Assembly: GCA_902651635.1 (NCBI GenBank)
Contig: CACRSC010000001.1
Coordinates: forward strand, 190,733-254,732
Origin: Mastigamoeba balamuthi
Taxonomy: Eukaryota; Evosea; Mastigamoebida; Mastigamoebidae
Direction of reading: 5' to 3'
Length of the DNA: 64,000 nucleotides
Part shown: positions 43,407 through 54,288 of the stretch, piece by piece
How the letters are laid out: each line of letters opens with the position of its first letter
Numbering within the stretch: position 1 is the stretch's first letter
The notes under the pieces: generated by a model
What the model was told of the DNA's origin: nothing
The model's input: only the letters and a program-made list of their open reading frames with translations
Databases searched by the model: none
Translations under genes and position numbers: made by a program

Positions 43407-45435
43407 TCAGAGGTTGGCGTACGAACGGGGTGGACGGGCAGGGGGAGCCGTGATACGCTTGTAGACGGTAACTCCAATCACGACACATGCGCATGCGGCA
43501 ATCACTCCAGCCAGTGCCCCAATGACGCCCCAGAGGGCCTTCTGTGTGGTCTTCTTGCCGTTACCTGCGTGGACCGCTGGTACGGGTGGTTAGTACTACA
43601 TAAAATGCATGTGAACTTACATCCAATGGACGTGGAGGACTGCAGCTTCTGCTGGTAGATGTTGGCTTGGGTCCTAACAGACCTCTTGACACCTATGAGG
43701 TGGACGTCGTACGTGCAGGCGATGAGGAGATTGCCGGTATCGGCAAAAGAGCCTCTTTCCAGCACGAACGAGAGGCACACCGACGACGACAACGACGACG
43801 TTGTCGGGCAAAGCGATTCCGGAATGAGTTTGAATTGCAGCTGCGAGTAGTTCTGCTTCGCGACGAGAAGGTAGGAGTTCAGCACCGAGGTGCCGGCGAT
43901 CTCCACCTTGTAGACAGAGATGCTCTTGATGCCCACGCCGGACACTGTCCTGATGTCCGCCCGGAGGAACACTGTGTCGTTCACCGAGTACCTCTGTGCC
44001 ACCGTAGCCCAGGTCGAGTTCTGCACAGGAAGCCGCTGAGCTCGGCAGTGCGCGAGAAACGCGAGCGTACCGTGTACACGTACTGGACACCATCAGCGCC
44101 CATGTTGGGGATTTCGTTGAACGGGCACAGGTTCTCAGACCCCGAAAGATCGACGGTGATGTTGACGGCCATGGGGGCGACTGTCTGCGCCTGGGGGCCA
44201 GTCCACTTGACGTTGATCATAAAAAGGAACTCGTCATTGGCGACAAGGTAGCACGAGTCCACTCTGTCGGCTGCACCGATTGCGGCGTGAGCCAACACCG
44301 AAGAAGGCACGCACGCACGAGTCTTCACGTACCGACCGAGACCGTGCACTGCCACAACTGGGAGAACTTCGTTGCGTTGTGAGACAACGCGCTGTTCTCC
44401 TGGCACCTCACGCCCACGAGGTTGGGGCTCTTCGCGTTGAGTGCCTCGCCGATCCTCTCGACCACCGTGCCGTTGACAACGCGCGTCTCGATGTCCAGCG
44501 ATATCGTGCGCGACGCCGTGTCGAACTCGCTCCTCAGCAGCACAGCCCACACCACGCTGCTGTCCAGGAGCTGCAGAGGGAGGGAGAGAGGACGTCAGGG
44601 ACTGAGACGTGGACCCCGAGCCAGCAGGCTGCGACGCACGACAATAGGGCCAGACTGCAGCGTGATGGCACGCTGGACGATGATGTGGAAGGGAAGCGAG
44701 TCCGCCGACGCCCTGGTGCCGATCGTGACGCCGTCCGAGTACAGTATCGTGTCGTTCCACTGGGCCCGCACGCGCAGCTTGTAGACAATGTGCGTCCTGT
44801 TGATCTCCTCGTACGCGGCCCCCGCGTGCCTCGTGAGCTGCGACCACGTCAGCGTCGCCGAGAACCTCTGGCGGCACAGCGACAGCTCGGGCGTCGTGTT
44901 GAACGCCGCCGTCACGGCCCCGGTCTTCGCGAGGTCCTCTGGCCAGCAGGAGAGCGCGCGCCACGTCAGCGCAAAATAGAAGAACGAGGAGAGACGCGGC
45001 GCCGGATCTGGGCAGCGGCGGGGAGGATGACGGGGGAGGGAGTGCGCACCGAACACGAGGCCGGTGACGGTGCGCACGGACTTGTTCTGCGAGTCGGCGA
45101 AATCGACAGAGACGGTGGCCAAGGGCGACGACGGGATGAACGACACGCTGAGCGCGGGGCCGTCCGACAGCTGTGTGCCGGACATCGGGTACGGGAGACC
45201 TGGCGGCCGCATTATTAGTGACGGTCCGAGACTGTAGCCGCCGGCCCGCGGCGGCGCCCACACGGGCCGCCGAGCGGGTTCGATCATTTTTAAAGGGGGT
45301 CGAATTCATTTTGTGGTTTTGCTATTTTGGGGCGAGAACCGCATCGAGAGAGACGGCGGAGGGGCGGAGAAGGGGGCACGAACAGCCTCCGAGAGCAACC
45401 CCGACGAGGGCCGCGAGCAGCAGGGTCTTGTACAT
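43407..45435 (-). CDS. Type I membrane glycoprotein, unrecognised
   Basis: The ATG at 45433-45435 opens a signal peptide (MYKTLLLAALVGVALGGCSC); a first intron would then lead to GLPYPMSGTQLSDGPALSVS. If that intron is wrong the next ATG at 45285 lacks a signal peptide. The ectodomain, about 500 residues, is beta-rich with many N-x-S/T sites (NTT, NRT, NDT, NGT, NAT, NIT, NST, NYS): RQRFSATLTWSQLTRHAGAA, RTISLDIETRVVNGTVVERI, MAVNITVDLSGSENLCPF, VNDTVFLRADIRTVSGVGIK. One TM helix (WGVIGALAGVIAACACVVIGV) and a short basic Pro-rich tail (YKRITAPPARPPRSYANL) end at 43407. Several short introns. Topology resembles cell-surface adhesion proteins; no named family is recognised. Confidence 0.65.
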
Positions 45436-45642
45436 CTGCGGGAGCGGGCGGAATCGCGTGGCTAGACGACCGGCGCGCGTTTCTTCCCCCGGGTGATATA
45501 AGTTTCCGGACCAGAGATTCTCCTCAACGGCATAACGCAAGATACGCGTATCTTGTTATCTCTGGGCGAGAACAACAAACAAAGGCGCGTGCCGGATAAC
45601 AGCGTGTCCTTGCTTGCCCCTTCTCCAACACCCCCTGCGAAA

Positions 45643-46653
45643 ATGGAGGCCACCCTCTTCCCGGGCTACAACTCGGAGCACATGATGGGCGTGCGTCCGA
45701 CCCTCGGAGCTCGCCGCTCTCCCCCGCCCCCGTCCCCAATCCCCGATTTGAATTGAATTGTACTAAATTGAAAAGGCGGCGCTCTGCAGACCACGATCAT
45801 GGCGCTCGAGTACAAGGACGGCGTCGTGCTGGCCGCCGACTCGCGCACCACGACGGGCTCGTACATCGCCAACCGCGTGACCAACAAGATCACCCGCGTG
45901 AGCGACCGCATCTTCTGCTGCCGCTCGGGCTCTGCGGCCGACACACAGACGGTCAACGACTACGTCTCGTACTACATCCAGATGCACTCGTGAGCCCCTC
46001 CTACCCGCTCTCCCGCTTGCCCCCCTGGCGCGCCCTGGGCCTCACGCGGGAGGCGGGGGCTAGGCTCGAGGTCGGGGAGGAGCCCAGGACGAAGACGGCC
46101 GCCGCGCTGTTCCAGCGTCTGTGCTACGAGAACAAGAAGTACCTGCTCGCGGGCATCATCTGCGCCGGGTGGGACGAGAAGGACGGGGGCACGGTCTACA
46201 ACATCCCTCTTGGCGGCTCGCTCGTCCGCCAGCCCCTCTGCATCGGAGGCACGTCGGCGCTGCTTCTGCCCTCAGCGTGCCAGCGCTGACCTGCTGGGGC
46301 TCTTCCGCGGGGTTTCAGGGTCCGGGTCGACGTACATCTTCGGGTACTGCGACGCGCACTTCAGGATGGGGATGGACAAGGAGGAGGCGCTGGCCTTCGC
46401 TCGCAACGGTACGGGCGCCTCCGGCCGAGCAGCAGGGGCAACGCTGACTGCTCCTCACACCCCACCCCCACCTCGCAGCCGTGGCGCTGGCGATGTCGAG
46501 GGACGGGTCGAGCGGCGGTGTCATCAGGACACTGGTCATCAACAAGGACGGCCTCGAGCGTGCCATGGTCCCTGGGGATCGCCTGCCGCACTTCTGGGGT
46601 GCGCACTGCTCGTTGTGTTGGCCCAGATTAACGTCGCCCCCACAGAGAACTGA
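45643..46653 (+). CDS. PSMB6: 20S proteasome subunit beta-1 (PSMB6 type)
   Basis: Catalytic caspase-like subunit of the proteasome. The ATG at 45643 gives a short propeptide [16 protein letters not shown]; an intron (GTGCGT to CTGCAG) follows and the next exon starts exactly at the catalytic Thr ([20 protein letters not shown]). Other active-site parts: the Asp in [16 protein letters not shown] and the Lys in [27 protein letters not shown] is nearly invariant in beta-1. Later exons give [59 protein letters not shown] and [21 protein letters not shown] last intron of about 50 nt leaves a two-residue exon (EN then TGA 46651-46653). The short propeptide with Gly-Thr cleavage is normal for beta-1. 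Confidence 0.93.
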
Positions 46654-47393
46654 GAAAGCGAGCTGAGACAGACAAGTGGCCCAAGCAGTTCGAACAAACT
46701 GAGCTCGTCCCAAGATCACGCGGAATTGCTTTTTTCTGCGGGGTCTTTGTGGCGAACAGGCCCGCAGAGTTGGGGACAGTCTTGACTTTTTAACAGCAGA
46801 ATGCCCACTCTGGTCTAGATGACCTGGAGGAGAGGTGGGCCAGCTTCGAAGTGATAATCATGTGATATTAGTACGGAGCTTAAGGTAGGGACTGTGGTCA
46901 TCTGGCAGCCACAGTTGCGGGCTTGTTCAAGGGAATATTTGATATAAAACACGGGTGCCACTGAAATCAAATTTGTGGAGTGCGTATTTCACAGTGCTGG
47001 TGAACTGATGAACTGTTTTGATAGATAGGAGGGCACTCCATTCTGCCCACCACGAGTAATACAATAGCCAACTGGTAACAGGTGACCTATTGCTTGGGCG
47101 TAGTTGTCACCGGCATGGCCCTTGTAAGGACCGCAATACAGCCGCAAGACGCTGTGAAGAAAGATAAAGGAAGGCAGCTGCCTGCAGGCGGTGCTGAGTC
47201 CATTATTCAATCCCGGACTCTTTCAGGCCGAGGTATCCCAAGACGGAAAGTCGAGTTCCCCTGAACTGAAGAGATAATCGAGATATTTCGCGGGGGATCT
47301 GTCATATCTTCGGTTGTGTTAAAGTATTGTTTCTTCCTTCGCGCTGTCCGCGCACACGAAACAGCTCGTGCGCCCCACTCCCACGACCGAGCG
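46654..47393. other. Spacer of about 740 bases, no gene seen
   Basis: Intermediate GC. Near the right end GAGATATTTCGCGGG (about 47279) lies some 110 bases before the Rab start and may be part of its promoter. No conserved coding frame found in the rest. Confidence 0.5.
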
Positions 47394-48536
47394 ATGGCCG
47401 CCCCACCGTCCAGCAACTCCGGCACCGACAGCAAGTACGACCACCTGATCAAGCTCCTCCTCATCGGCGACAGCGGCACGTTTTCAACTCCGGGTCTCTG
47501 AGGACCGGGGGACCCCCCCCCCACAGCCCCCACACCAGCGCTTCCCCACCGGGTGCCCACCGCGCTCACCCGCTGCCCTGGCGCAGGCGTCGGCAAGAGC
47601 TGCCTACTGCTGCGGTTCTCGGACGACTCGTTCACCCCGAGTTTCATAACCACAATCGGGTACCTCGCTTTTGGACTGCCCCGCCTCCCCGCGCAGCCGC
47701 CTCCGCCAGAGGCGTGCGCGCGCGGGGCGAGGGTGCGCCCTGCTCACGCGGCGCGGGCGCTGTGCAGGATCGACTTCAAGATCAGGACGGTGGAGCTCGA
47801 GGGCAAGAGAATCAAGCTGCAGATCTGGGACACTGCTGGACAGGTTTGCCCCCCCCCTCAGTCCCTCCCCACTTCCCTTCCGCTCTCCCGCGCAGGGTCT
47901 GCCTGTGCCTGGACTGACAAGCGGCCTGTGCTATTCGCAGGAGAGGTTCCGTACCATCACGACGGGTACTGAGACTGCTGCTGCTTCCCCTCCCCTCTCT
48001 CTTCCCCTTCCCCCCTCGCCCTTGGGCGGTGTCTCGGCGTTGGCGCTGACACACCGGGGCGGCCGTTGCCAGCGTACTACAGAGGAGCGATGGGGATCCT
48101 GCTGGTCTACGATGTCACCGACGAGAAGTCCTTTAGCAGTCCGCACTCTGCCGCCACGCCCCTCGCCCCTCGCACGGACACTCTCGCTCACCCGAAGCGG
48201 GGGGCAGACATACGCAACTGGATCAGGAACATCGAGCAGCACGCGACAGAGAACGTGAACAAGATCCTGCTGGGCAACAAGTGCGACATGGCCGACAAGA
48301 AGCAGGTCGACTACGAGCGCGGCAAGGCGCTGGCGGACGAGTACGGCATCCGCTTCCTCGAGACAAGCGCCAAGAACTCGATCAACGTCGAGGAGGCGTT
48401 CATCACGCTCGCACGCGACATCAAGAAGCGCATCATCGACACGCAGCCCGCCGTCAGCCCCCTCAAAACCGACCCGCTTGTGGGCCTGGGCACGTCGTCG
48501 TCGGCGAAGCAGTCGCAGTGCGCGTGTTCCAAGTGA
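47394..48536 (+). CDS. Rab8/Sec4-like small GTPase
   Basis: Exocytic or ciliary vesicle-targeting GTPase. The ATG at 47394 starts [20 protein letters not shown]. Over short introns: P-loop IGDS(G)[15 protein letters not shown], switch [11 protein letters not shown] then [19 protein letters not shown]3 [35 protein letters not shown]4 [10 protein letters not shown]5 [15 protein letters not shown]. The F1 segment IDFKIRT and the [18 protein letters not shown] stretch are typical of Rab8/10/13. The hypervariable tail ends QSQCACSK with a CxC-type double prenylation motif, stop 48536. The intron inside the P-loop (after IGDSG) and four more are GT-AG. Rab1 is the main alternative. Confidence 0.88.
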
Positions 48537-48779
48537 GCTGCTGCGCTGCTGCTGACGCTGTGGACTGCGGCTGCTGTTCTGTCCTCCTCTCCCCACCTTG
48601 TTTCCCCACGCCTTCCCCCTACACTACTTGGCAAAAGGACAATACGGCTTCTTCTTGTTGTCGAGAGGCCCGCGCCCTTGCCGCCTTGCCAGCGTGTCAG
48701 TGGGCCAGGTTAGACAAGATTTTCCCCCTCTCTGATTCACATCATTGCCATAACCCGAATCGCTCGTCTCTCCGCGAGA

Positions 48780-50156
48780 ATGGTTCTCTGCAAAGTGTAC
48801 GGCACCGCGTCTGGCTCGCTTCCCCCCGCGCTCACCCTCACCCCCCTCGCCGGCGTGACGCGCGCGGACAGGTGCTCGCAGGGGACCGCGCAGTACCAGT
48901 GCCCCCGGTGCTCGGCGCCCTACTGCTCTGTCGCGTGCTACCGCGCGCACGGCGACACGTGCACAGAGTCGTTCTACCGCGAGTGCGTCGAGCAGGAGCT
49001 GCGGTCCCAGTCCCCCTCCGACGCCGCCGCCATGCGCCAGATCCTCATGCGCGACGCGCGCGCCGCCCAGGTCTCCACTGCCCGCGTCACCCACGAGAAA
49101 ATTCCCCTCACTGACCGGCCATCATTCTGACACGCACTGCAGCAAGAGCCCGACTGGTCCCTGGAGGGGGCAGAGGAGGAGGGGGAGGAGGCAAGCGAGG
49201 AGGGGGGCGAGGAGGAGGGCGAGGACGATGACGAGGAGGCCGAGGCGCTGCGGAGGGTGCTGAGGAAGCTCGAGCTGGAGCCCGACACGGACCCCGAGGC
49301 GCTGCTCGCGATGCTGCCGGCGGCGCAGAGGGACAGGTTCCGCCAGGCGCTCGCGGACGGCTCCCTCTGCGGCGGCGCGGAGCTGTGGCGCCCTTGGTGG
49401 ACTCCGGAGTCCGAGCTCGTGCGCTCGTGCCCTCACACGGCTCCACCGCACGCGGTGAACTCACTGGTCGCGCGACAGGAGCTGCCGGGAGAGCAGGAGG
49501 CCGCGGCGGCAAGGCCGGAGGTGCCCGAGGAGCTCCCTCCTGTGGCGGAGCTGTGCCCGCGCGGCGCTCCTCCGTCCCCGCTGGTGCGCAACTCGCTTGT
49601 CGAGCTGCTCGCTGCGTACGCCTGCGCACTGCGCCTGTACAATGGGAGCTGGGGCGACGACGACGACGACGATGCCTGCGACCCAGAGGCCGCTGTCCTG
49701 GCTCTTGACCTCTGTGCGCCCCTTCACGATGCACGCGGTCGTCCGCTCGACAGCGTTGCGGCGTCGGCGCGCAGGGCAGTGGAGATTATGTCGGGGCCCT
49801 GCGGGCCAGCTGGTAACCCGCGGGAGTTCGCTGTGGGTGCGCTCAGAGATGCTTCCCGCATAGTGTCGCTTGGTGGAGACGCTGCAGCCGCCGCGCTGTG
49901 CCAGCTGCACCAACTGCTTACGTGCGCCTCGAAGGACAAGGACATCGATGCCACACGGCGCTCAGCAATGAAGCTGGCTGCCAGAAAGGTGTGGTTCCAC
50001 GCAGCCTGGGCAAACGGAATGGACAGGACTGCTGCGTCCCTTCTTGCCTCGGACATAGAGCAGTCGTGGCAAGCAGAGAGAGCCGCGTGCGTCGAACACA
50101 CCGAGGCAGAGCAGCCAAGCGCACACGCCGCAAAGCCGCTAATACAGGAGATCTAG
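48780..50156 (+). CDS. ZNHIT2: ZNHIT2-like HIT zinc-finger protein
   Basis: HIT-type zinc fingers bind RUVBL1/2 assemblies; ZNHIT2 acts with R2TP and PRPF8 in U5 snRNP assembly. The ATG at 48780 starts MVLCKVYGTASGSLPPA. The HIT finger is CSQGTAQYQCPRCSAPYCSV ACYRAHGDTCTESFY, with the typical CPxCxxxYCSxxCYxxH spacing, followed by RECVEQELRSQSP as in ZNHIT2. After an intron comes an acidic stretch and then LLAMLPAAQRDRFRQAL and ELWRPWWTPESE, matching the ZNHIT2 signature of LT..E...F....  and PWW. The C-terminal half is helical (ASARRAVEIMSGPCG, MKLAARKVWFHAAWANGM). Stop TAG at 50154-50156, about 80 bases from the convergent ribophorin gene. Confidence 0.83.
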
Positions 50157-50238
50157 CTACCGGGTCTTAGTACTCAAGCTCATTACGAGCGTGTTTTAGA
50201 TTTGTGCACTTGGGAGACATGATTGTGTGGCAATTGAT

Positions 50239-52058
50239 CTATGGCTTTGCCGAGTAGAACTCGGAACGGACGTCATGTCGAGCACTGCCGTGCGGATTGT
50301 CCGCTATGTTCAGGGTTGCTGCCTTCCATATATGAACCCCGCGGGCGTGGGTGTCCCCCACCGCAATGGTGACGTTAACGTCTCCTTGGACGCCCATGCT
50401 ACGAGCAAGGACGCCAATACCCTGGAATATGGTCAGCCGAGCCTAGGACACACGAAGGGCGCACGATCTCTGCCGTGTAGTATCCTTCCTTGCGCACTGC
50501 TGATACAGTGCGCTCGCTGATAGGCGAGGAGAATCGCACAATCGCTTGCGCAACATCGAGCGGCTGCCTGCTGTTCCTCTCGCTGCGCTCGCCAGTGAGA
50601 AGATGACAAAAGTATCGCACACAGTTATCGTACACGACGGCAAACGTGAAAGAGACGCGCATGTCCAGGCCAAGACCCCGTGGGATGCCCTCGACTGCAT
50701 TGGGGTACGTCGTCCGGAATACGCTGGTCTGCTCAGGCGCAGGCTCGGAGAGCTGCATCACAACCTCGCCAACCTCGATCGACCCGAAGACGTGGAACAC
50801 GACGGTGTCGACCGTTCCGATATACGCGGTCCCGTAGCCTTCTTTCGGCTCCACCTTCACCGCCATCTCGTACCTCCCAGGGGCGGGCCTGGCAGGTATG
50901 CGTTAACTGCAGTCTCCATACTGCCCCTCCTCCCCCCTTCCCCCGTGCCGCACTTGGACTTGAGTATGTCGTAGGCAAACACGCTCTGACGGTCCCAGAC
51001 GAGCACCTCACTGGGAAGCGCCCCCGACACGGAGACAGTGCTCGCGAAGTCTTGCGCAGCCCTTCCCAGCGAGTCCACGATGCGCACCCTGGCGCGCGAG
51101 CCGTCGTCGTACGACGCCGTCGCCCATATGTCCTCGACCGCGACCGGCATCCCCAGCGCGTTGTCCGACAGCACCCCGAGACCCTCGATGCGCGCAGCCT
51201 CCTCCTCCGCGCTCCCCGCCCTCAGCGAGACGAGGTGCCGCGCGACCCCCGCCAGCCTCCCCACCGCCTCCCGCGCGCCCCACGCGACCACCGCGAGCAG
51301 CGCGTCCGCGGTGGCCTCGGCGGTGCCCGGGAACCACACTCTGTCGCCCTGCGTCCTGGCCGTCTCGAGCAGCTGCGCGGCCGCCCACAGCGCGTCGCGC
51401 TCGACGGCCGTCCAGTTGGTGCCCGGGCCCCCGAGGTCCCTGAGCCACGCGAGCGCCCTCAGCGCCGCCGCCGTCCCCGCGAATGTGCCCTCGAGGTCCC
51501 GCGCGGACGCCCGGTACGTGCCGTCGGCCTCCTGCAGCGCGAGCAGGCGGGCGGCGGCCCCGTCGACGACGGCGCCCGTGACGTTGTCGACCGCGAAGGC
51601 GCCGAGGGCCCGCAGCGCGTCGAGGGCCCCCGCGGCGTCGCGCAGCTCCCCGAGCGTGCTGGCGGCTGCGGCACCGGCCAGAACAGCGTCCCTGACGCCC
51701 TCGAGCTGCCCCGCCGCGCACTTGGCGCTGCGCATGCGGAGGGGAGGACGTCAGCGGGTTTTGAAGGCCAAAACCGACGCCTCTCGCACAGGAGGGCTGT
51801 GCGCAGGCTCGAGTGCGCAGAGTGCAGCGACAGGCCCGAGGGGGAGGAGAGGCGCTGCTGGCAGGCGGGGCACAGCGGCGACGCGCGGGCGCCGAGAACC
51901 GAGAGAGCCGACGCGATGCGGATTGAGTTGTGCTCGTCGGCCGAGGCGGCTGCAGCCTGCAGCGTGGCGCGGGCAGCGGCGACTGCGGGGGCGGTCATGT
52001 AGTTGTTCGACGCCCGGGCGGTGAGCGCCAGTAGCGCGAGAACAGCAACGACACGCAT
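50239..52058 (-). CDS. RPN2: Ribophorin II (RPN2/Swp1)-like OST subunit without visible TM domain
   Basis: Oligosaccharyltransferase subunit in the ER lumen. The ATG at 52056-52058 opens a signal peptide (MRVVAVLALLALTARA) and a helical N-terminal toroid (AARATLQAAAASADEHNSIR IASALSVLGA; later LEGVRDAVLAGAAAASTLG, TAEATADALLAVVAWGAREA). Beta domains follow: GRYEMAVKVEPKEGYGTAYI then SVFRTTYPNAVEG, which line up with human YDFLVEVEG...VELRV...RVTYPAKAKG. A 43-nt intron (50464-50422, GTGCGC to CCAG) joins YYTAEI to GIGVLARSMGVQGDVNVTIA VGDTHARGVHIWKAA, parallel to human YLIIGDATLKNPILW. The frame then stops at 50239 just where other ribophorin II proteins enter their membrane domain. Identity is moderate, resting on domain order and these blocks. 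Confidence 0.7.
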
Positions 52059-52223
52059 CGGCCTCAACAGAAGATATGTGGCCTAGATACGAAAATCTAG
52101 GAGCGGATACAGCGGGGTAGCGAGCCACGGGCGCTGCGTGCGGGAGGGATGCTCGAGGCTGTCTTATTGGGTCCAACAAAAGACAAAAGAGTGGTCTCTC
52201 GAGCAAGTTCTAATCAGGCAGTC

Positions 52224-53250
52224 TCATGACGGCAGCACAAGAGTCTTGCCCTGCACACGGCTGCAAGGGGAGGGAGGGAAGATAGGTCAGTGTACGAAAC
52301 AGGAGGAATTCAAATTACAGTGGATAGAGAATTAGAATCTCACCTGATGAAGTAGTAGTAGAAGAAGTCGCAGTAGAGCGCCGTCTGCAGGATCCCGAAG
52401 ACCCAAACGAGCCATGCCCTGCGCAGGGTGAGGGTGTAAGGGGCCCAGCCCGCACAGCACAGAATGGTGCCCTCAGGCGTACGAGTAATCGTCCTCGCTG
52501 AAGTAGCGCCAGACCCAGTTGAGGATGTAGAATGCACGGTAGGCCCCCATCGCGACGATGTAGTTGGCCGTCAGGTTCTCGACCTCTCCCGTCTTCTGCA
52601 GCAGGAAGATCTGCGGCAGGATCGACACCGACTCCAGAATGATGCTGAACGTCCACAGAATCTGCAGGCGACGTGCAGGGAAGGCGTCCCCGGCCACGTG
52701 AGAATCCAGATATTGGCCCAGCACCAGAGGAGAATCTCTTGTCTGGGCGAGCGTGGGAGGACCAAAGGGAGCCGCACCTCCATCAGCGTGTACTCGGTGG
52801 TGAACAGGAGGGCGAGCACGGCACACGGGGCGATGACGAAGGCGATCTGGAAGGTGTCGTGGGCGCGGTCGTAGGTGGCCTTGTGGCGGTGCGTCACGAG
52901 GTACACGGTGTAGTACGAGGCGGCCAGGAACACGGCCTTGAGCACCGTGTTGTACAGCGACCACAGGTTCGAGAAGATGTCGAGGTACCTGCACGTGAAC
53001 ACCAGCGCGTACAGGATCTGCGTCTTGAGCGAGATGCCTGCTCGGTCGCGAGGGTGGGGTTAGCGAGGGGTCACCCCCGGGTATATTTTCCAGATCGCGC
53101 GCGCAGCGTTGTGGGCGCTGGCGCTCTTTCGAGCGGCAAGGAGCTCGTACCGGCGCAGCTCTTCTGGCGCCGGATCTTCTCGAGGAGCAGGATGATGCTC
53201 AGGATGTGGACGAGGTCGCCACAGATGCGAAAGGGGTTGAACACAGCCAT
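52224..53250 (-). CDS. KDELR: ER lumen protein-retaining (KDEL) receptor
   Basis: Seven-helix Golgi/ER receptor retrieving HDEL/KDEL proteins. The ATG at 53248-53250 starts [20 protein letters not shown], the canonical N-terminus. Exons then give [120 protein letters not shown] and [15 protein letters not shown]. The last exon, after a TTGCAG acceptor, is [11 protein letters not shown] and stops at 52224, like plant and protist receptors ending ..LELPA. The ESVSILPQ and RYLDIF motifs are diagnostic. About five introns. Next to the ribophorin II-like gene on the same strand, 166 bases apart. Confidence 0.93.
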
Positions 53251-53395
53251 CTCTGCGCTAACCCGAGAATGTGGTTGCTCGATTTCAAAAATCTCCCCCC
53301 AAATATCTGTGACGCCACGTGGCGTGTCGTGTTGCGGATAAATCTGCGAGAGCAAGGACGTCAGCGGAAAATAAGCTACTGGACCTGCGTCAGTA

Positions 53396-53454
53396 CCAAA
53401 CTAGTTCACAACATCTGATCTCAGAGAGCCCCCCAAACTAGTTCACAACATCTG
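53396..53454 (+). repeat. 22-bp direct duplication
   Basis: CCAAACTAGTTCACAACATC plus TG occurs at 53396-53417 and again at 53433-53454, with 15 bases between. Perfect copies at the left edge of the accessory region. Could be a local slippage duplication or a footprint of an excised element. Confidence 0.85.
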
Positions 53455-54288
53455 GTGTTCAGTCCAGGGATTTTCAGGCTTTTAGCCTTCCCAAGAATGT
53501 TTCTCTCCCACCTACAGACAGACACCCGACTGCCCACACCACCGACAAAGCACTGCACACAATTCACAATGTTTGCATGCAGCCAGGCCCAGCTCACAAG
53601 GAAAGTGAGGCAAAGGGCAGCAAATGGACCTGATCAAGAACTGGCCCAGGACATGAGAGCCAACAACCTGATCCAAGAAAATGACACACTGATGCCCAAC
53701 GGGAGTGCGAACATTCAGGGGACAATGACTGCATGCCAGAAAGTGCCAGAGATGATATCACAGTGACACTAGAGCCTGAGAAAAGAAGACGCACTGCGAC
53801 TCATGTCCAGGGCTGGATCATAAATGCTTGTAAGATGCTGCCATGACCAAGCATGCACAAAATGCAGAACATCACAGTTGCCAAAAAGGGTCATGCCCAA
53901 GGACGAAGAGAAAACAACAGAATGGAACACATCAGAAAATGAGATGTTGGACATGAAGGAGCCTGCATCTCAGTCAACACGTGGGCATTACCAATATGTA
54001 CAGTGTGAGGAAATGATAGGGATTAAAATGATGATTCCTGACTTCTTTGGTGATGTGGCCAGCATTGAGTCCATTGTGGTGATGATCAAGGCCCACCACA
54101 GTGTTATGTGCTGGCACTACTTGACTGTTATCAAGGTGATGTGCCTTCACTGCAAGGGCAATGCATCTGCTTTTGACTGGTGGCTGGTTGCTGCACATAT
54201 GATCTGGGTACTTGCCAATGAGATCCTTATCAGTTACAGCTCTGGCTATTGGAGCCACCTGCACACTGCTCAGTCAGTGCAGCAATAA
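53455..54288 (+). CDS. Unrecognised coding-like segment
   Basis: Two plus-strand frames follow each other: about 53460-53766 (TKHCTQFTMFACSQAQLTRK, LAQDMRANNLIQENDTLM) and 53824-54288 (CTKCRTSQLPKRVMPKDEEK, YVQCEEMIGIKMMIPDFFGD, HHSVMCWHYLTVIKVMCLHC). GC content is lower than in host genes. The second frame could encode one or two membrane-like or Cys/His-rich stretches, but no family is recognised and there is no solid start. Possibly a decayed mobile-element gene. Confidence 0.3.

Noticed and set aside
45270-45300. GGTTCGATC resembling a tRNA B box
   Set aside because: No matching A box, acceptor stem or cloverleaf nearby.
46361-46606. Antisense frame opposite the proteasome exons
   Set aside because: Pure shadow; the plus strand has invariant beta-1 motifs.
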